DNA from: Diphasiastrum complanatum
Taxonomy: Eukaryota > Streptophyta > Lycopodiopsida > Lycopodiales > Lycopodiaceae
Reading direction: 5' to 3'
Assembly (NCBI GenBank): GCA_029204225.1
Contig: MU831913.1
Location: 33,108 to 97,107, forward strand
DNA: 64,000 bases
The position numbers and the translations under genes were made by a program. Positions within the stretch are counted from its first letter, which is position 1; the number at the start of each line of letters is the position of its first letter. Positions 34,545 to 45,377 of the stretch are shown here, piece by piece. Below the pieces are notes generated by a model. It saw only the letters and a program-made list of their open reading frames with translations, ran no database searches and was not told the origin of the DNA.

Positions 34545-34904
34545 GTGGGAGACAATTTATCAATGGAGTTTAAGAAAACAGATTTTACGCAACTAGCAGC
34601 GAGTGTTAGGAATTGCGAATGTACTCTATCAGTGGGAATCCCAAATGATGCAATTGTTTGGAAAGAAAAAGTAGGATATGGTATATTTGGAGCCTATTTT
34701 AAAATTGGAATCATCAGAATATCTATTTTCCTTGAAGGAGTTGTTTTTGCCACAAAGAGATACAAAAGTGAGTGGGAAGATAGATTTAAATCCTTCGCGC
34801 AAGAAGTTAGTATTGATGTTGCACACATGAAAATTGTACGAATGGACATACACGACAACCTCCTTTGGTCTCTACCTTCTCGTATTTCAATGGAGGTAGC
34901 CTAG
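34545..34904 (+). CDS. Unknown 119-aa ORF, probably upstream part of the helicase gene
   Basis: An open frame in the next reading phase, 25 bp after the previous stop. The first in-frame ATG gives SMEFKKTDFTQLAASVRNCE; later come EKVGYGIFGAYFKIGIIR and YKSEWEDRFKSFAQEV. No recognised domain. It could be an exon or a frameshifted continuation of the 34,155 ORF, or the N-terminal region of the helicase protein. Nothing suggests a HUH replication initiator: no HUH histidine pair or YxxxY is visible. Confidence 0.4.
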   Translation: MGDNLSMEFKKTDFTQLAASVRNCECTLSVGIPNDAIVWKEKVGYGIFGAYFKIGIIRISIFLEGVVFATKRYKSEWEDRFKSFAQEVSIDVAHMKIVRMDIHDNLLWSLPSRISMEVA

Positions 34905-35057
34905 ACAATACGATGATGAAACTATAACATGTTAAAACTAATTACAGCATCAATCTTAACAAAGCCAACAAGTCTATCTGAAATAACATTTCTTGTTTGC
35001 AAATTCCTATGATAAAAAGAAACAAGTTGTTTATTATATTGATAGTTCTCCTCCAAA

Positions 35058-36718
35058 TTTTAGATGCAGATATGTGAGTCGAAATAACACATTAATGCTC
35101 CATCCAATTGATGTTTACACATATAGACTTGTAGAATTGAAAAAATTAACATTCTATAAATTCTAGAGTATGTACGATGTAGAAAAAAATTAAAAGTCAA
35201 TACTCATTTTGATTACATTGACAAGGCAAGAAACTACTTGTATAGGAGTAGTAAACTTATAAGATTTACTAACTATCATCTTGTGCATCATACAAAAGCC
35301 TTCTTTTTCAATGTTTTGCTCAAAAACATATCTTTTCGTAATGAACAAGAATTGATAAAATAAAATAAAACTGCTCATTCATATTTCTTGGAGTGCGTAC
35401 TTCAAAATTTTGTTGAGAAAGAGGAGGATATTGATATCTACATCGCAGAATATGCCAATAGACAATTTCTTGGAAGAGAAAAAACAATAAGAAATGTCAA
35501 ATATACTTCTACAAAAAAAACTGCTTATAAGCTAAACATTAACAATGTCAAATTCAGCAATCGAAAATGCACAAACTATATCTTTGATAGAAGATACGAA
35601 AAATGATTTAGGCTTGGAATCTGAATTTGAAAATGTGCGAAATTCATCGCTTACTGACAAACAAGATAAGGTATATAAAAGTATTACAAGCTCAAATTTG
35701 GGATTGTTTATTCTATTAGGCACTCCAAAAAGTGGAAAAACATTTTTGATATGATACCTCACTTACAAATGTATTGAGAAAGGACAACCAATTTTGTTAG
35801 CCGCAACAAGAAGTACAGCTGCATCTCGATTAGCAATACAGGCATTTACAGTCCACAACTTATTCGCAATTCCAATAAATCATTACATAAAAAACCTGAT
35901 ATCAACCGAGTTTCATCACAAATTAGTATTTGAAGCAAAATTTATTGTGATAAATGAAATGTCAATGCTAACTACTCAAATATTAACATATGTAATTCAT
36001 CAAATAAATCAAATAAAAAAAAATCCATCTAGCATTGTATTTGGAAATTATATCTTACTTTTAGTCATTTGGAAATTATATCTTACTTTTAGTCAGTGAT
36101 CATGCACAGCTTCCAGCCATTTGTAAACACAAATCAGAATCACTTTGTTTAATATGTCATCTTTCAAACTCTCCATTCTGGAAAATTGCAACACACTTGC
36201 AATTATCCTACTCAATTAGGCATGATGATGATCCCGAATACCTTCATTTTTTGAACAAAATTAAAATCCTTAGAGCCCACGCAACTAGAAGTAGACGAAA
36301 CATTGACTGTGCACTTTCTAGGTTCGGCATACCTGATATAGCAAATCATAATACGACCATCATATGTACTCATAGAGAAGATGTGCTCTATTTTAACAAC
36401 CTCATCTTAAAAAACTATTTTCTATCTCGGATATACTAGAAATTTCTGTTAAAACAAATGCTATATTAGAAAGCGACTGACAACATGGATCATTGATCCA
36501 TTATTCCATCAAATTTCAAAACTGGCCATAGGAACAAAGGTGATGGTACTTGCAAACTTGGATATTTCAAATGGTATAGTCAATGACACCATAGCTCAAA
36601 TAACTGACTTCAAATATTCCAAGATTCATGAATTGACAACAATCATCATTCAATTTGAAATCCAAAAAAAAAAATTCAATATAACAAGATCTGCATTTGC
36701 AAAAATTTGATTCGATAC
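35058..36718 (+). pseudogene. PIF1-family helicase, N-terminal and central part
   Basis: In order the sequence shows: a pre-helicase region, RNNTLMLHPIDVYTY (~35,080-35,125) and FNVLLKNISFRNEQELI (~35,305-35,360), typical of transposon-borne PIF1 proteins; Walker A GTPKSGKTF (35,717-35,745); motif Ia AATRSTAASRL (~35,797-35,835); Walker B-like INEMSML (~35,948-35,970, with N where D is usual); motif III SDHAQLPAICKH (~36,095-36,130); LQLSYSIRHDDDPEYL (motif IV region); and GTKVMVLANLDISNGIVND (~36,535-36,590). This is superfamily 1B DNA helicase. Breaks are a stop just after Walker A, a frameshift before motif III and a TGA near 36,710, plus stops near 35,000-35,380. The reading resumes at 40,197 beyond a CACTA insertion. 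Confidence 0.9.
36041..36096 (+). repeat. 28-bp tandem duplication that frameshifts the helicase
   Basis: The 28 bp beginning 'ttggaaattatatcttactt' at 36,041 recur at 36,069. Twenty-eight is not a multiple of three, so the frame changes exactly before motif III. Without the extra unit the frame runs through. Confidence 0.9.
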
Positions 36719-37329
36719 CACAACTAGAAAAATCTGTGTTTATCCATGTAGAGTATCCATGCGAGACCCGACACTTAGTCGATTTTCCAAATTTTTGTTT
36801 GCGTGGAACATCCACGCGTGGATTATCCATGCCAAAAAAAAATTTGAACTTGCCTCCAGCCAGTCTACCGGTGTTTTTTTGACATGACGCTGAAAAATTT
36901 ATGTGCGTGGATTATCCACGCAAAATTGAATTTCAAAAATTTTGACAACTGTTTGGAAGGGAAGGTTGGCGATGCCAGAAAGCAGTTTTGGCGTGGATAA
37001 TCCATGCGTGGATTATCCACACAAATTTCAGTTTGTTCACCGGACGAGACCAGAAGTTAAAGATATCCATGCATGGATATTTTCTGCGTGGATTATCCAC
37101 GCATTTTTTTTTTTGTTTTTTTGCATGTTGATAATGACATGAAATTAGTTAAATAGATATATTTCTAAAGTGAATTATATTATGATTAGGTTATATATTT
37201 TTTTTCTAAAGTGAATTTTATTACGATGAGATTTTTTTTTTTTGCATGTTCATAATGAAATGAACTTAGTTAAATAAATATTTTTTTAAAGTGAATTATA
37301 TCATGGTGTTTAGGGTTTACTCTAATGGC

Positions 37330-37719
37330 ATTCTACCTAATCTCATATCCGAGATCATTTGATATGGATTGAGAGCTCATTTTGTACTTACTACGAGAGA
37401 TTATCAAGAGATGGTGATTTTGGCAAGTTTGCTCTTCAATGAGAAATTGATGAATGATGAATGTGATATTTTTTGTCTAATGAATAGGTCTGAATCTGAA
37501 CAAAGTATTATACTTTTCACGTGTGTGACAGGATGTGAAGATCAATTATTTCTAGTTTTATTGTGGTGTTCAAAAGCCTTTGCCAATTAGATGGAAAATA
37601 GGTTGAATTGTGTGCTAGTTGTCTATCTATTAGATATAAGTGAAACCTTTGATGCTTTTTCAAGGTTTTAGTATCCAAATGAGGTTCATAACCTTTGATT
37701 TTAACATGGTATCAGAGCC
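37330..37719 (+). mobile_element. Possible copia LTR end and primer-binding site inside the CACTA element
   Basis: TGGTATCAGAGCC at 37,707-37,719 is the initiator-Met tRNA primer site of copia elements. It follows 'gattttaaca', a plausible LTR end. The preceding ~350 bp are AT-rich and could be the LTR; its start was not found. It lies between the left subterminal repeats and the transposase. Confidence 0.4.
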
Positions 37720-37738
37720 CAAATACAACCATCAAGGC

Positions 37739-39896
37739 TCAAATACTAGAAAGAGAGAAGCAATTACAAGTTGATGATTGTTTAATTTTTATTGTCCTTA
37801 TTACTACGCATTGCTTGGGCAATGGCTCAAGATCATGTGAACTTGAGGCCATGTGTCCACCTCTATTCTGTCGTTGGCGCTTTCTAGACAAGGCCCTCTC
37901 TTTTTTTCCTTCTTCATATAGGTCTAACCATTTATCCATAACTCCACAATTATAAAGCATGAATGTAGAAATTTTTTCTCGTTGGAAGGGTGCCAACCTA
38001 TGGACCTTTCCCATCCCTTGAGGTTTTTCACTAGTTACCTCTTCGGCTTCCTCATCACACCACAATAGTGGAGCAGATGGATGTAGTTGGTGCAAAATTT
38101 TAGTAACATAAAAGAGAGATTCATGTACTAACCATCCCTCTGTCATGCTACCTTCAGGCCTTGTCTTTTGACGCACAAAATCTTTTAAGACTTTCATGTA
38201 CCTTTCCATAAAGAACATTCACCTAAAAAGTCACAAATGATTAAAAATAAGTGTTTTATTTAATGAGTTCATGTATCAATTGATTTAGTTTAAATACATA
38301 TGCAAAAAATAATTTATGCACTTATACCTAGTGTGCACTGGACCAGCAATAGAAACTTCTTCAACCAAGTGCACCAATAAATGCACTTGTGAGTCCATGA
38401 TGGAAGTCGGAAAATATCTCTCAAACATGCACACAATCTCCACCATATGCTCATGTCCAAAAGATCCAGCTCACGGATTTCTTTTGAATACATCCATCTG
38501 CAAAATATTCAATCCATTTTATGTCTATTTGAACTTCTAATCAATAAATACTATATAGAAAAATGCACCAAGTACATGTAAATACCTGACAATGATTGAT
38601 AGTTTGTATATGGTCTCACAAATATCTTTTGACAAGCCCCCACGAATTGACAATGGATAGATGAATTGAATCATCTTTAGCCAATCATGAGATTTGAGAC
38701 CTTGCAACTTTCCATCCACTGTGAATGATGACCGTAGAATGGGAAAAACCAGTTGGTGTTCTAATGTCATGAATAATGGAGCACACATGGTTAAGCTCCT
38801 CCTTAGTGAATGTCCAAGGTACTTTTGGAGCATGATCTTCACCATCCTTTATCCAATATTCTTTTTTGGTGTCTGATTCTTTTAGATCGTGCCTTGCAGC
38901 AATGGTATCTTTTTCACCAATCAAGTATTTCCAAATAGATTCACCCACATTTTTAAATATGTGCATGGGATCAAGTAGGTGATTAATCAAAAGGTTATTC
39001 CAATATTCCAAATGATGAAATATAGATAATCTTTTCATACCATCGATTGGCTTTGCTTGAGATTCCTCCCATAGTATTCGCCAATCTTTCACGGACATCC
39101 TCTTTGGAGACATCTCTTTCTCAACTCTTCCTCCAAAACCTCTTCTATGAGTGTCTCTGAATCGATGGCCTTCATGCAAGTATTTACGATAATTTTCATA
39201 AACCACTTTTTTGAGACTAAAAGAGTATCTTCCCACAAGATTTGGCCTGCACAAAAAACAAGCATTTTTTCTAGCCATTTGAAAGTCTACCCAACAAATG
39301 GATACTATCAATCACTATTAAAAAAAGTATATGTCAAAGAATAATTATAGCCATTATAGTATATCATGTAAATGTCAAGAATTACTAGTTGTATGTAACT
39401 GTAAACAAACTCCTATGTACACAAGATAGACATTGTTTGAATGATTACTTGAGCATTCACCTAATCCTGGATAGTCATGCATTGTTCACATTACAATGGC
39501 ATGTAGTGTAAACTCCCTCTCATGTAAGGGACGCGAAATGTCATATGCTTTTATCCCCTTCCACAAATCTTCCAACTCGTCAATAAGCAAATCAAGATAC
39601 ACATCCATGTTATTAACCTTGCGTTGGCCAGGAATTAAAAGTGCCAACATAATGTGTCTCTTTTTTGTACTCAACCAAGGAGGAATATTATAATTTACCA
39701 AGCAAACAGGCCAAATGGACCACGTAGTTGCTTGTACACCAAAGGGGTTCACACCATCTGTTGCAAGACCAAATCTCACATTTCTTGACTCATTGGCAAA
39801 GCTTGGATACTCTTTGTTGATGTGTTTCCATGCAGGTGAATCTGAAGGTACCCTCATCATCCCATCGGTAGAGGTATGGTGTGCATGCCAGTCCAT
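37739..39896 (-). pseudogene. CACTA transposase (TnpD-like), broken
   Basis: Minus-strand frames in order are as follows. 39,896-39,486 matches Transposase_21: SDSPAWKHINKEYPSFANES, DGVNPFGVQATTWSIWPV, LIDELEDLW. 39,311-38,685 has CFLCRPNLVGRYS, the FHHLEYWNNLLINHLLDPMH block and a KEEL segment. 38,845-38,537 has GLKSHDWLKMIQF, the DUF4218 entry. 38,218-37,739 has ERYMKVLKDFVRQKTRPEGS, then TEGWLVHES, the end of DUF4218. The N-terminus upstream of the Transposase_21 block is missing and the pieces lie in different frames separated by introns or gaps. It is a cut-and-paste transposase remnant of the surrounding CACTA element. Confidence 0.9.
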
Positions 39897-40196
39897 AAGT
39901 TGTGCAAGAGATTTACAACGAAATAAACGTTGGGTGTCAGAGGTTTGCCCGGATGCCGGTAGTCGGACTTGGCGTGGATAATCCTCACATACATAACATT
40001 TTGAATTTCACGACATCCGGCCGATCTGCTGCCAGAAAAGACATTTGCGTGGAACATCCACGCGAGGATAATCCACGTGCTTGTATCCACGCGTATATCC
40101 ACGCCAATCCACGGCTATATCCATGCGAATTTTTTTTTGCCCACGTGTCCTCCTTTGTATTGTGCGTAAATATTTGCTATATGTGTTCTTGTGTAC

Positions 40197-40422
40197 GAAA
40201 ATATTTTACAAATTTACATTTCCAATAAGGTTAGCATATGCTATCACTGCACACAAAGCACAAGGTGTGACCATTCGGGAAAAAGCCATCCTAGATATAA
40301 GATCAAATTTTGCACTTGGCTTGATTTATGTCATGTTATCTCGAGTAACAAAACGTGAAAACTTGTTGTTAACAACTAAATTGACACCAGAACATTTCCA
40401 ACCGATATTAATTTTCATCTAA
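40197..40422 (+). pseudogene. PIF1-family helicase, C-terminal motifs
   Basis: Immediately after the CACTA target duplication the frame continues: FPIRLAYAITAHKAQGVTI (motif V, the conserved HKxQGxT), then ALGLIYVMLSRVTKRENLLL (motif VI, with the catalytic arginine in LSRV), stopping at 40,422. These blocks are intact and in the same phase as the part at 35,058-36,718, so insertion of the CACTA element split one gene. The end of the protein is only ~25 residues beyond motif VI, as in many compact transposon-borne PIF1 helicases. Confidence 0.9.
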
Positions 40423-40563
40423 AACATAAATATCCGAGATATTGTCATATCTTCAGCGATGTACTATAATCATTTCTACCCACTTATTTTGTCTTCATGT
40501 ATGATCATATATTTTTATTTTTATATATGTCTTTCTAATATTTGTAGATTATCAGAAAAGAAA

Positions 40564-41471
40564 ATGGCATCCAAAATTGAGTATGATCCAAAAGAGGTAA
40601 TTATACAAATTTCATTTCCACTTTGGACTCATAAATGTCCTTTCTAGCAATAACCACAATATCAAATTCATTGTTTCAGTGATTCCGAAAATTGAAAGCC
40701 GAGGTGTCCTCTTCAAAAACTTCTCCTGAAATAACATCATCCACTAAAAAAATATTCTCAACAACAAAACAGATGTTCTTATTGAACTCCTGTGGTATTG
40801 ATCCAAACACATACAAGGAAGGCTTCCAAACAAATTTAGCTCTAAGCGGATTCATTGAACAAAAGAAGCACGAAAGAGGCCAATACATCAATCAATATCA
40901 TGGAGACCCAATCGAAGGTATATTCTATTCTTATTATTTTATAATTTTGTAACATTCTATTTTTCTAAATGTCCATTTTTAATCACCTAGTACATTAATA
41001 CAAAATTTCTTGCAGGAAGAAACTTCTCCATCGGCATTGCCATCTACATCCAGTATGCAGGTGAATTTGAACCATACAATGACCTTCTTCTTTATTTATA
41101 AGCTTTCCATTAAACTAATACGATTTCCGCTTGCAAGAAACAACATCAACAAAAAAACATCCAAGATCAAATATTCAATCTACAAAATAGGATGCAAAGA
41201 AACCCATGGTGTCTACATCGGCCAAACATGCAATCTACGACGCCGATTGCAACACCATGCAAGGCTACCACCCAAAAAAATGAGAAAACACTATTCTATG
41301 GACCGATATTTTTATGAGCAGTTTCATGTTCAAGTTTTAGATGTTGTTGAAGATAGAAAAATAGCTAACAAAATCGAAAGGTTTTATGTTCGACATTACA
41401 AATCAACAAGCGAGTCTGGATACAACACACTAAGATGTAATCTTGTAATTCAAAGGCATACTGGTATTTAA
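40564..41471 (+). CDS. GIY-YIG nuclease domain protein
   Basis: The last open frame (to 41,471) encodes a complete GIY-YIG fold: SIYKI (GIY position), GVYIGQT (YIG), LRRRLQHH with the conserved Arg, KIERFYVRHY with the metal-binding Glu, and GYNTL with the terminal Asn. All five key positions are present. Upstream pieces suggest introns: ATG at 40,564 (MASKIEYDPKE) then a 'gtaatt' donor; an acceptor 'tttcag' at 40,679 and an open frame with FSTTKQMFLLNSCGIDPNTY; a donor 'gtatat' near 40,919 and acceptor 'cttgcag' near 41,016; possibly another intron at ~41,050-41,136. One splice junction gives an in-frame TGA as read, so exon limits are uncertain. It lies 140 bp after the helicase stop, on the same strand. 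GIY-YIG enzymes cut DNA using a divalent metal. Confidence 0.8.
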
Positions 41472-42933
41472 AGAGACACAAGCTCCTATAATTCTGTTCA
41501 TAACACATTTCTCACATGCCTTTTGTGTATGTCTGCCAATTAAGCTTTTGGCTTGTTAATTTCAAATTTTGCTTTTTTCTTATGCTATCTGTTACAACAA
41601 CTTGGTTTTTTGCAAATTGTAATTCTAACAATTTTAGATACAGTTTTTTTAAGCTTTGAAAGTTCTTGATTTTTGTTACGACTCTTACAAATAAGTCAAT
41701 AGCCTCGTTTTCTACAACTCAATGCAACGTTAGAATTGTGTAGCCAGTTGTAACTTTTACAATGTGTCAATAGAACATGTCTTCAAGTCAATGCAAGGCT
41801 AGAATTGATAGTTAGTTTTGCTTATGTGATAATCGAGGTTGGATGTTTTTTTTCCCTCCTCGCGATGGCGGTTGTAGCAACGTGCAGTGTGTTGGCCTCC
41901 TCTTTGTTTTTGCAAAACCATTTTAGAATTTTTGAATAGGGGTCTAGGCCTTTACTTTGTGCTAGGGTTTTTTTTTATGCTAAAGTTGATTTGGGGTTTT
42001 CTTTAAAAAAAAAAAAAAACCCTACGATATCTTTGATAGCGTTTTTGCTTTTGGTTGGACCTTGTCTTGGTTTGCATGCGTGAGGAGTTATTTAATGAGA
42101 ATGGATATTTATTCACTAGCTACTTTTAATTTTTCTTCCTTTAATCGCATGGAAAAATGGCTAAGCCTAATGAGGTGTAACCAAAAGTGAAACTTTGTAT
42201 TGATTTAGGTTGTAAATTTCGAAAAAATCTAATTAAATCGGTAGTTGAGAATGCAATTAGCTATTCTCCCAACCTTAACTGGGAGAATATTTGGGGAATA
42301 ATTTTATTATCCTAATGTTATGTCTATGTGATTGGATCCATGGATTTAGGATTGGCAATAAAATATTGTTTCTCATGGTAATTTTCCCCAGGCAAGTACA
42401 TGTTAGTGGAATTTCGGATTCCTAGTACTGTGTTTTTTATTGGCTTAACTCTGGAATAGAAATATTTCCAGTTAATTGAGTTAAATAGTATTTTCGGTTC
42501 TTCCTTTTGGACTCGATGGTGCATCGATAAGCTTATCTTAAATGATTATGATCTTTAAGATAAGGCAAGCTAAAGCTTGGGTCAACTATTGGCATATCAC
42601 ATTGACCAATGACAAAAATTACTATTGCATTTTTTAATTTTTTTTCAATGAATCAGGTACCTTATTTAAATTATGGAAGAGCTAGCTAGTGGATTTATTG
42701 ATGCTCTGATTAATATCAAACTAACTTTAATAGCTCTTTTGCTAAAATCATCAAAAGGAGCATTTTGAGACTTTTTGGACATGGTCTTTGCTTAATTTTT
42801 GGGATGTTCCTTGAATGGTTTATGAGTATTTTCTCAGAAGCATGTGCACTATGTTTTTTTATGCTTTATTTTGGACAAATTTATCAATAGACATATCTAC
42901 AAATAGCATTTTTGATTTGTTGAGAGAACCATT
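41472..42933. other. 3' flank of the PIF1/GIY-YIG cluster; no gene
   Basis: AT-rich with T-runs. The right boundary of the element was not recognised: no hairpin plus CTRR end (Helitron type) and no inverted repeat was matched to the left side. Confidence 0.4.
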
Positions 42934-44579
42934 TGTAGAAAACTTTGGGAAATCGATTGATATTGGATTAGTAGAGCTCTGATAGAAACAGATACTCAGA
43001 TACCATATCGAAAATCAATGGAAACGTGGTGCAGCGAAAGTGGAGCAGGTGGTGATGGATCGGAAGTGCGGCACTTACCAGCAATGCATTCAAGATGGAT
43101 CAAACAATACAATGCGCAATGGAACTAAAACGTAGACAAAAACTTGCACTTTGATAATTATCAAAAATGGAGTACAAGAGCGTGAAGCTGGGCACAAATC
43201 GGTGGGCGCAAATACTAGGCTTTAGTTGAGTTCATTGATGTTGGGAAAAACGGAATGCTCGAATACTAAAAAACAACAATACTAACTAATTGATTCTAAA
43301 CTTACTTAACCACTGATCATCGTCACAGAATAATCCTTGTACATTGTTACAAAAGATGCTTGTCAGGGCATTGACTCTACTGGAAGTCAGATGATCAGTG
43401 CATTGGAATCCTAAGTTAATCTACTTATAGTCCCACATAAGGTAGTCGTAATTGTAATAGTATGCGGGTCAGATTTTTCTAATTAATAGTATTGAAAAAT
43501 ATACAAAGGGTCAAATTTATACACTATGAACAGGGTCAGAAAAGTTTAGACCCGCCGATCCAATCCCCCAGGGTAGAACACGTTAGACCCACCAATCCGA
43601 TCCAATCAAGGGTAGAAGACGTCCGGATTTTTTGCCTTGATCCTATTTGATCTAGGGTCAGAAAATCTCTCTTTGATGGAATTAACAATAGTTCAAAAAA
43701 GACTTGGGTCGGAAAACTTTGATCCTGAATTTTTCAATCTTCTATACAAAAATTCAAACCTTCTTCCGTTCTTTTTTTTGTTTTGTTTTCAAGGATAGAT
43801 ATTAACAAAAATTTTCCAGAATGCTCATTACCTAATGGAATTGGGCTTGAGCATAGAATTCGAACACTCCTTAATGTGGATCTTGAAAAGATTCGATTTT
43901 CAGATTCAGCTGATTGTTAAATTTGAGATAGTGTTCCCCCCCCCCCCACCATCCTAGTAGTCTGTGCAGATCGAATATGACTAATTTGAGAGTCTCTAAT
44001 ATTCAGAGTGATTAAGACCAAAGTCTTGCCATCTCATTGCCTCCATTTGGTTATGCTAGTTGCATCAGCCTCTGGCTTGATTTTGGTACCATCAACTATG
44101 TCCCACAGTTCCTTGGCCAATAGAACGACTCTCATCTTGAACTTCCAAAGATGGTAGTTCTCTCCATCGAGCTTGTCAATTAGAGAGAAACTAGAAGTAG
44201 AATCCATTCTGGTATTTGGTACGATATCATTGGTAGACACAACAATAACAGAATACTATTTGTTGCGCACTTGCTGAAATGAAGTCTTGGTAGAAACCAG
44301 ACTAAATCTACAATGAAAATGTAGATTATTGAGCCACAAGCTCTGATACCATGTAGAAAATCGATGGAAATCGATTGATATCAGATTAGTAGAGCTCTGA
44401 TAGAAATAGATGCTCAGATACCATGTTGGAAATTGATAGAAATGTGATGCAGTGGAAGTGGAGTAGGTGGTGATGGATCGAAAGTGCGACAGTTACCAGC
44501 AATGCATTCAAGATGGATCGACCAATATAATTTGCACTCTGATCATTATCAAAAATAGAGTACAAGAGTGTGAAGTTGG
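42934..44579 (-). mobile_element. Copia remnant with two LTR pieces
   Basis: Direct repeats begin TGTAGAAAA at 42,934 and 44,352. They align through 'aaatcgattgatat', 'gattagtagagctctgatag' and 'agcaatgcattcaagatgg', then diverge at 43,190 and 44,579. On the minus strand the right copy ends ..TCTACA followed by TGGTATCAGAGC (~44,340-44,351), a primer-binding site. A gag start follows at 44,240-44,034 (LDGENYHLWKFKMRVVLLAK, the copia gag N-terminal block). A G-run (43,937-43,949 as C) may be the polypurine tract. Nearly all of gag and all of pol are deleted. The right LTR is cut by the neighbouring gypsy LTR at 44,580. Confidence 0.75.
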
Positions 44580-45327
44580 TGTAGTGGGTTTTTTTTCTTG
44601 CATAATCTGAATCCAAGATCTAGTCAATTAGCATCAAAGAGACGAAGTTAGTTGTCATGCGTAGGTTTGTTTCCATGAGAGCGATAGTATAGTTCAAATT
44701 TCAGCATGAATGGAAGATACAAATCTAACTCTAACATCCATTAATTCTAACCATTAACACTACGATCCATCAACTCTACGCATCCACAACAATGATAACT
44801 TAATCTTTCTCTCTCTTCCTTTCTCCCTCATAAAAAGTATAATAACATACAATCCCAATAACATTCAGATCCAACAATTAACAAAAACCAAAGAAAACAT
44901 GAGAGAAGTAGGAAAAGTGATAGAGAGCAAGGACATTCATCAATCCATTCCTGAAGAGTACGAATCTGCTTTATTGAAATGAGGAAATGAACATGAGGAG
45001 CAACTCGAGTTGGTCCCTTTTTATAATAGAGAGGAGGACCCTGGCCTCTGAATCCTATTGGTCCATTTCTGCCTCCCTAATTATTCAAATTCAAAAAAGA
45101 GTGAGAACCATCCAAATTGGAGGGAAACCCAACTTTATTCACTAACTTGACATCTAGGCCCTGTGACATTAAAGTTTCACAAAAAGGCCTAAAGTCCTTC
45201 TATTGTCTTTCTAATTAATCAAATAACTATGTGATCATCGGGTTGGAATAACACACACAGGGTGCCAAATCCCTCTCACCTATTACTTAGGGTTAGGGTT
45301 GCCTTGGGATCCACAAACTCTCTAACA
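44580..45327 (-). mobile_element. 748-bp gypsy 3' LTR
   Basis: The + strand starts TGTAGTGGG and ends CTCTAACA, so on the minus strand it is TGTTAGAG...CCACTACA. It is preceded there by the polypurine tract TTGGGGGATA (45,328-45,341). A TATA-like 'tattataaaaaggg' (minus, ~45,020-45,035) and 'caataaag' (~44,970) suggest promoter and polyadenylation signals. It interrupts the copia LTR on its left, so it inserted later. Confidence 0.7.
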
Positions 45328-45377
45328 GTATCCCCCAACAAAACTGGTGGCGGTCCCACGACACCTGCGAGATGCAG

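Larger units (their letters stand above)
36719..40193 (-). mobile_element. CACTA (En/Spm-like) transposon, 3,475 bp
   Basis: The left end reads CACAACTAGAA (36,719) and the right end, reversed, CACAAGAACAC (40,193). The ends share the CACAA...GAA pattern of CACTA-superfamily termini. They are flanked by the 3-bp target duplication TAC (36,716-36,718 and 40,194-40,196). Both subterminal regions carry many copies of the palindrome GCGTGGATAATCCACGC and variants (36,740-37,110 and 39,970-40,130), the usual transposase-binding architecture. The helicase reading frame continues in phase on the two sides. Inside is a degraded minus-strand transposase. At 3.5 kb it is shorter than autonomous elements and probably cannot move by itself. 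Confidence 0.9.

Noticed and set aside
39496-40228. Plus-strand frames over the CACTA transposase
   Set aside because: They are shadows of the minus-strand transposase and of the palindromic subterminal repeats.
34155-41471. A complete Helitron
   Set aside because: The PIF1 helicase fits, but no HUH Rep domain, 5'-TC end or hairpin plus CTRR 3' end could be found; the GIY-YIG gene is not typical.
34155-41471. Penelope-like retroelement
   Set aside because: GIY-YIG and repeated upstream modules are suggestive, but no reverse transcriptase motif was found and the large protein is a helicase.
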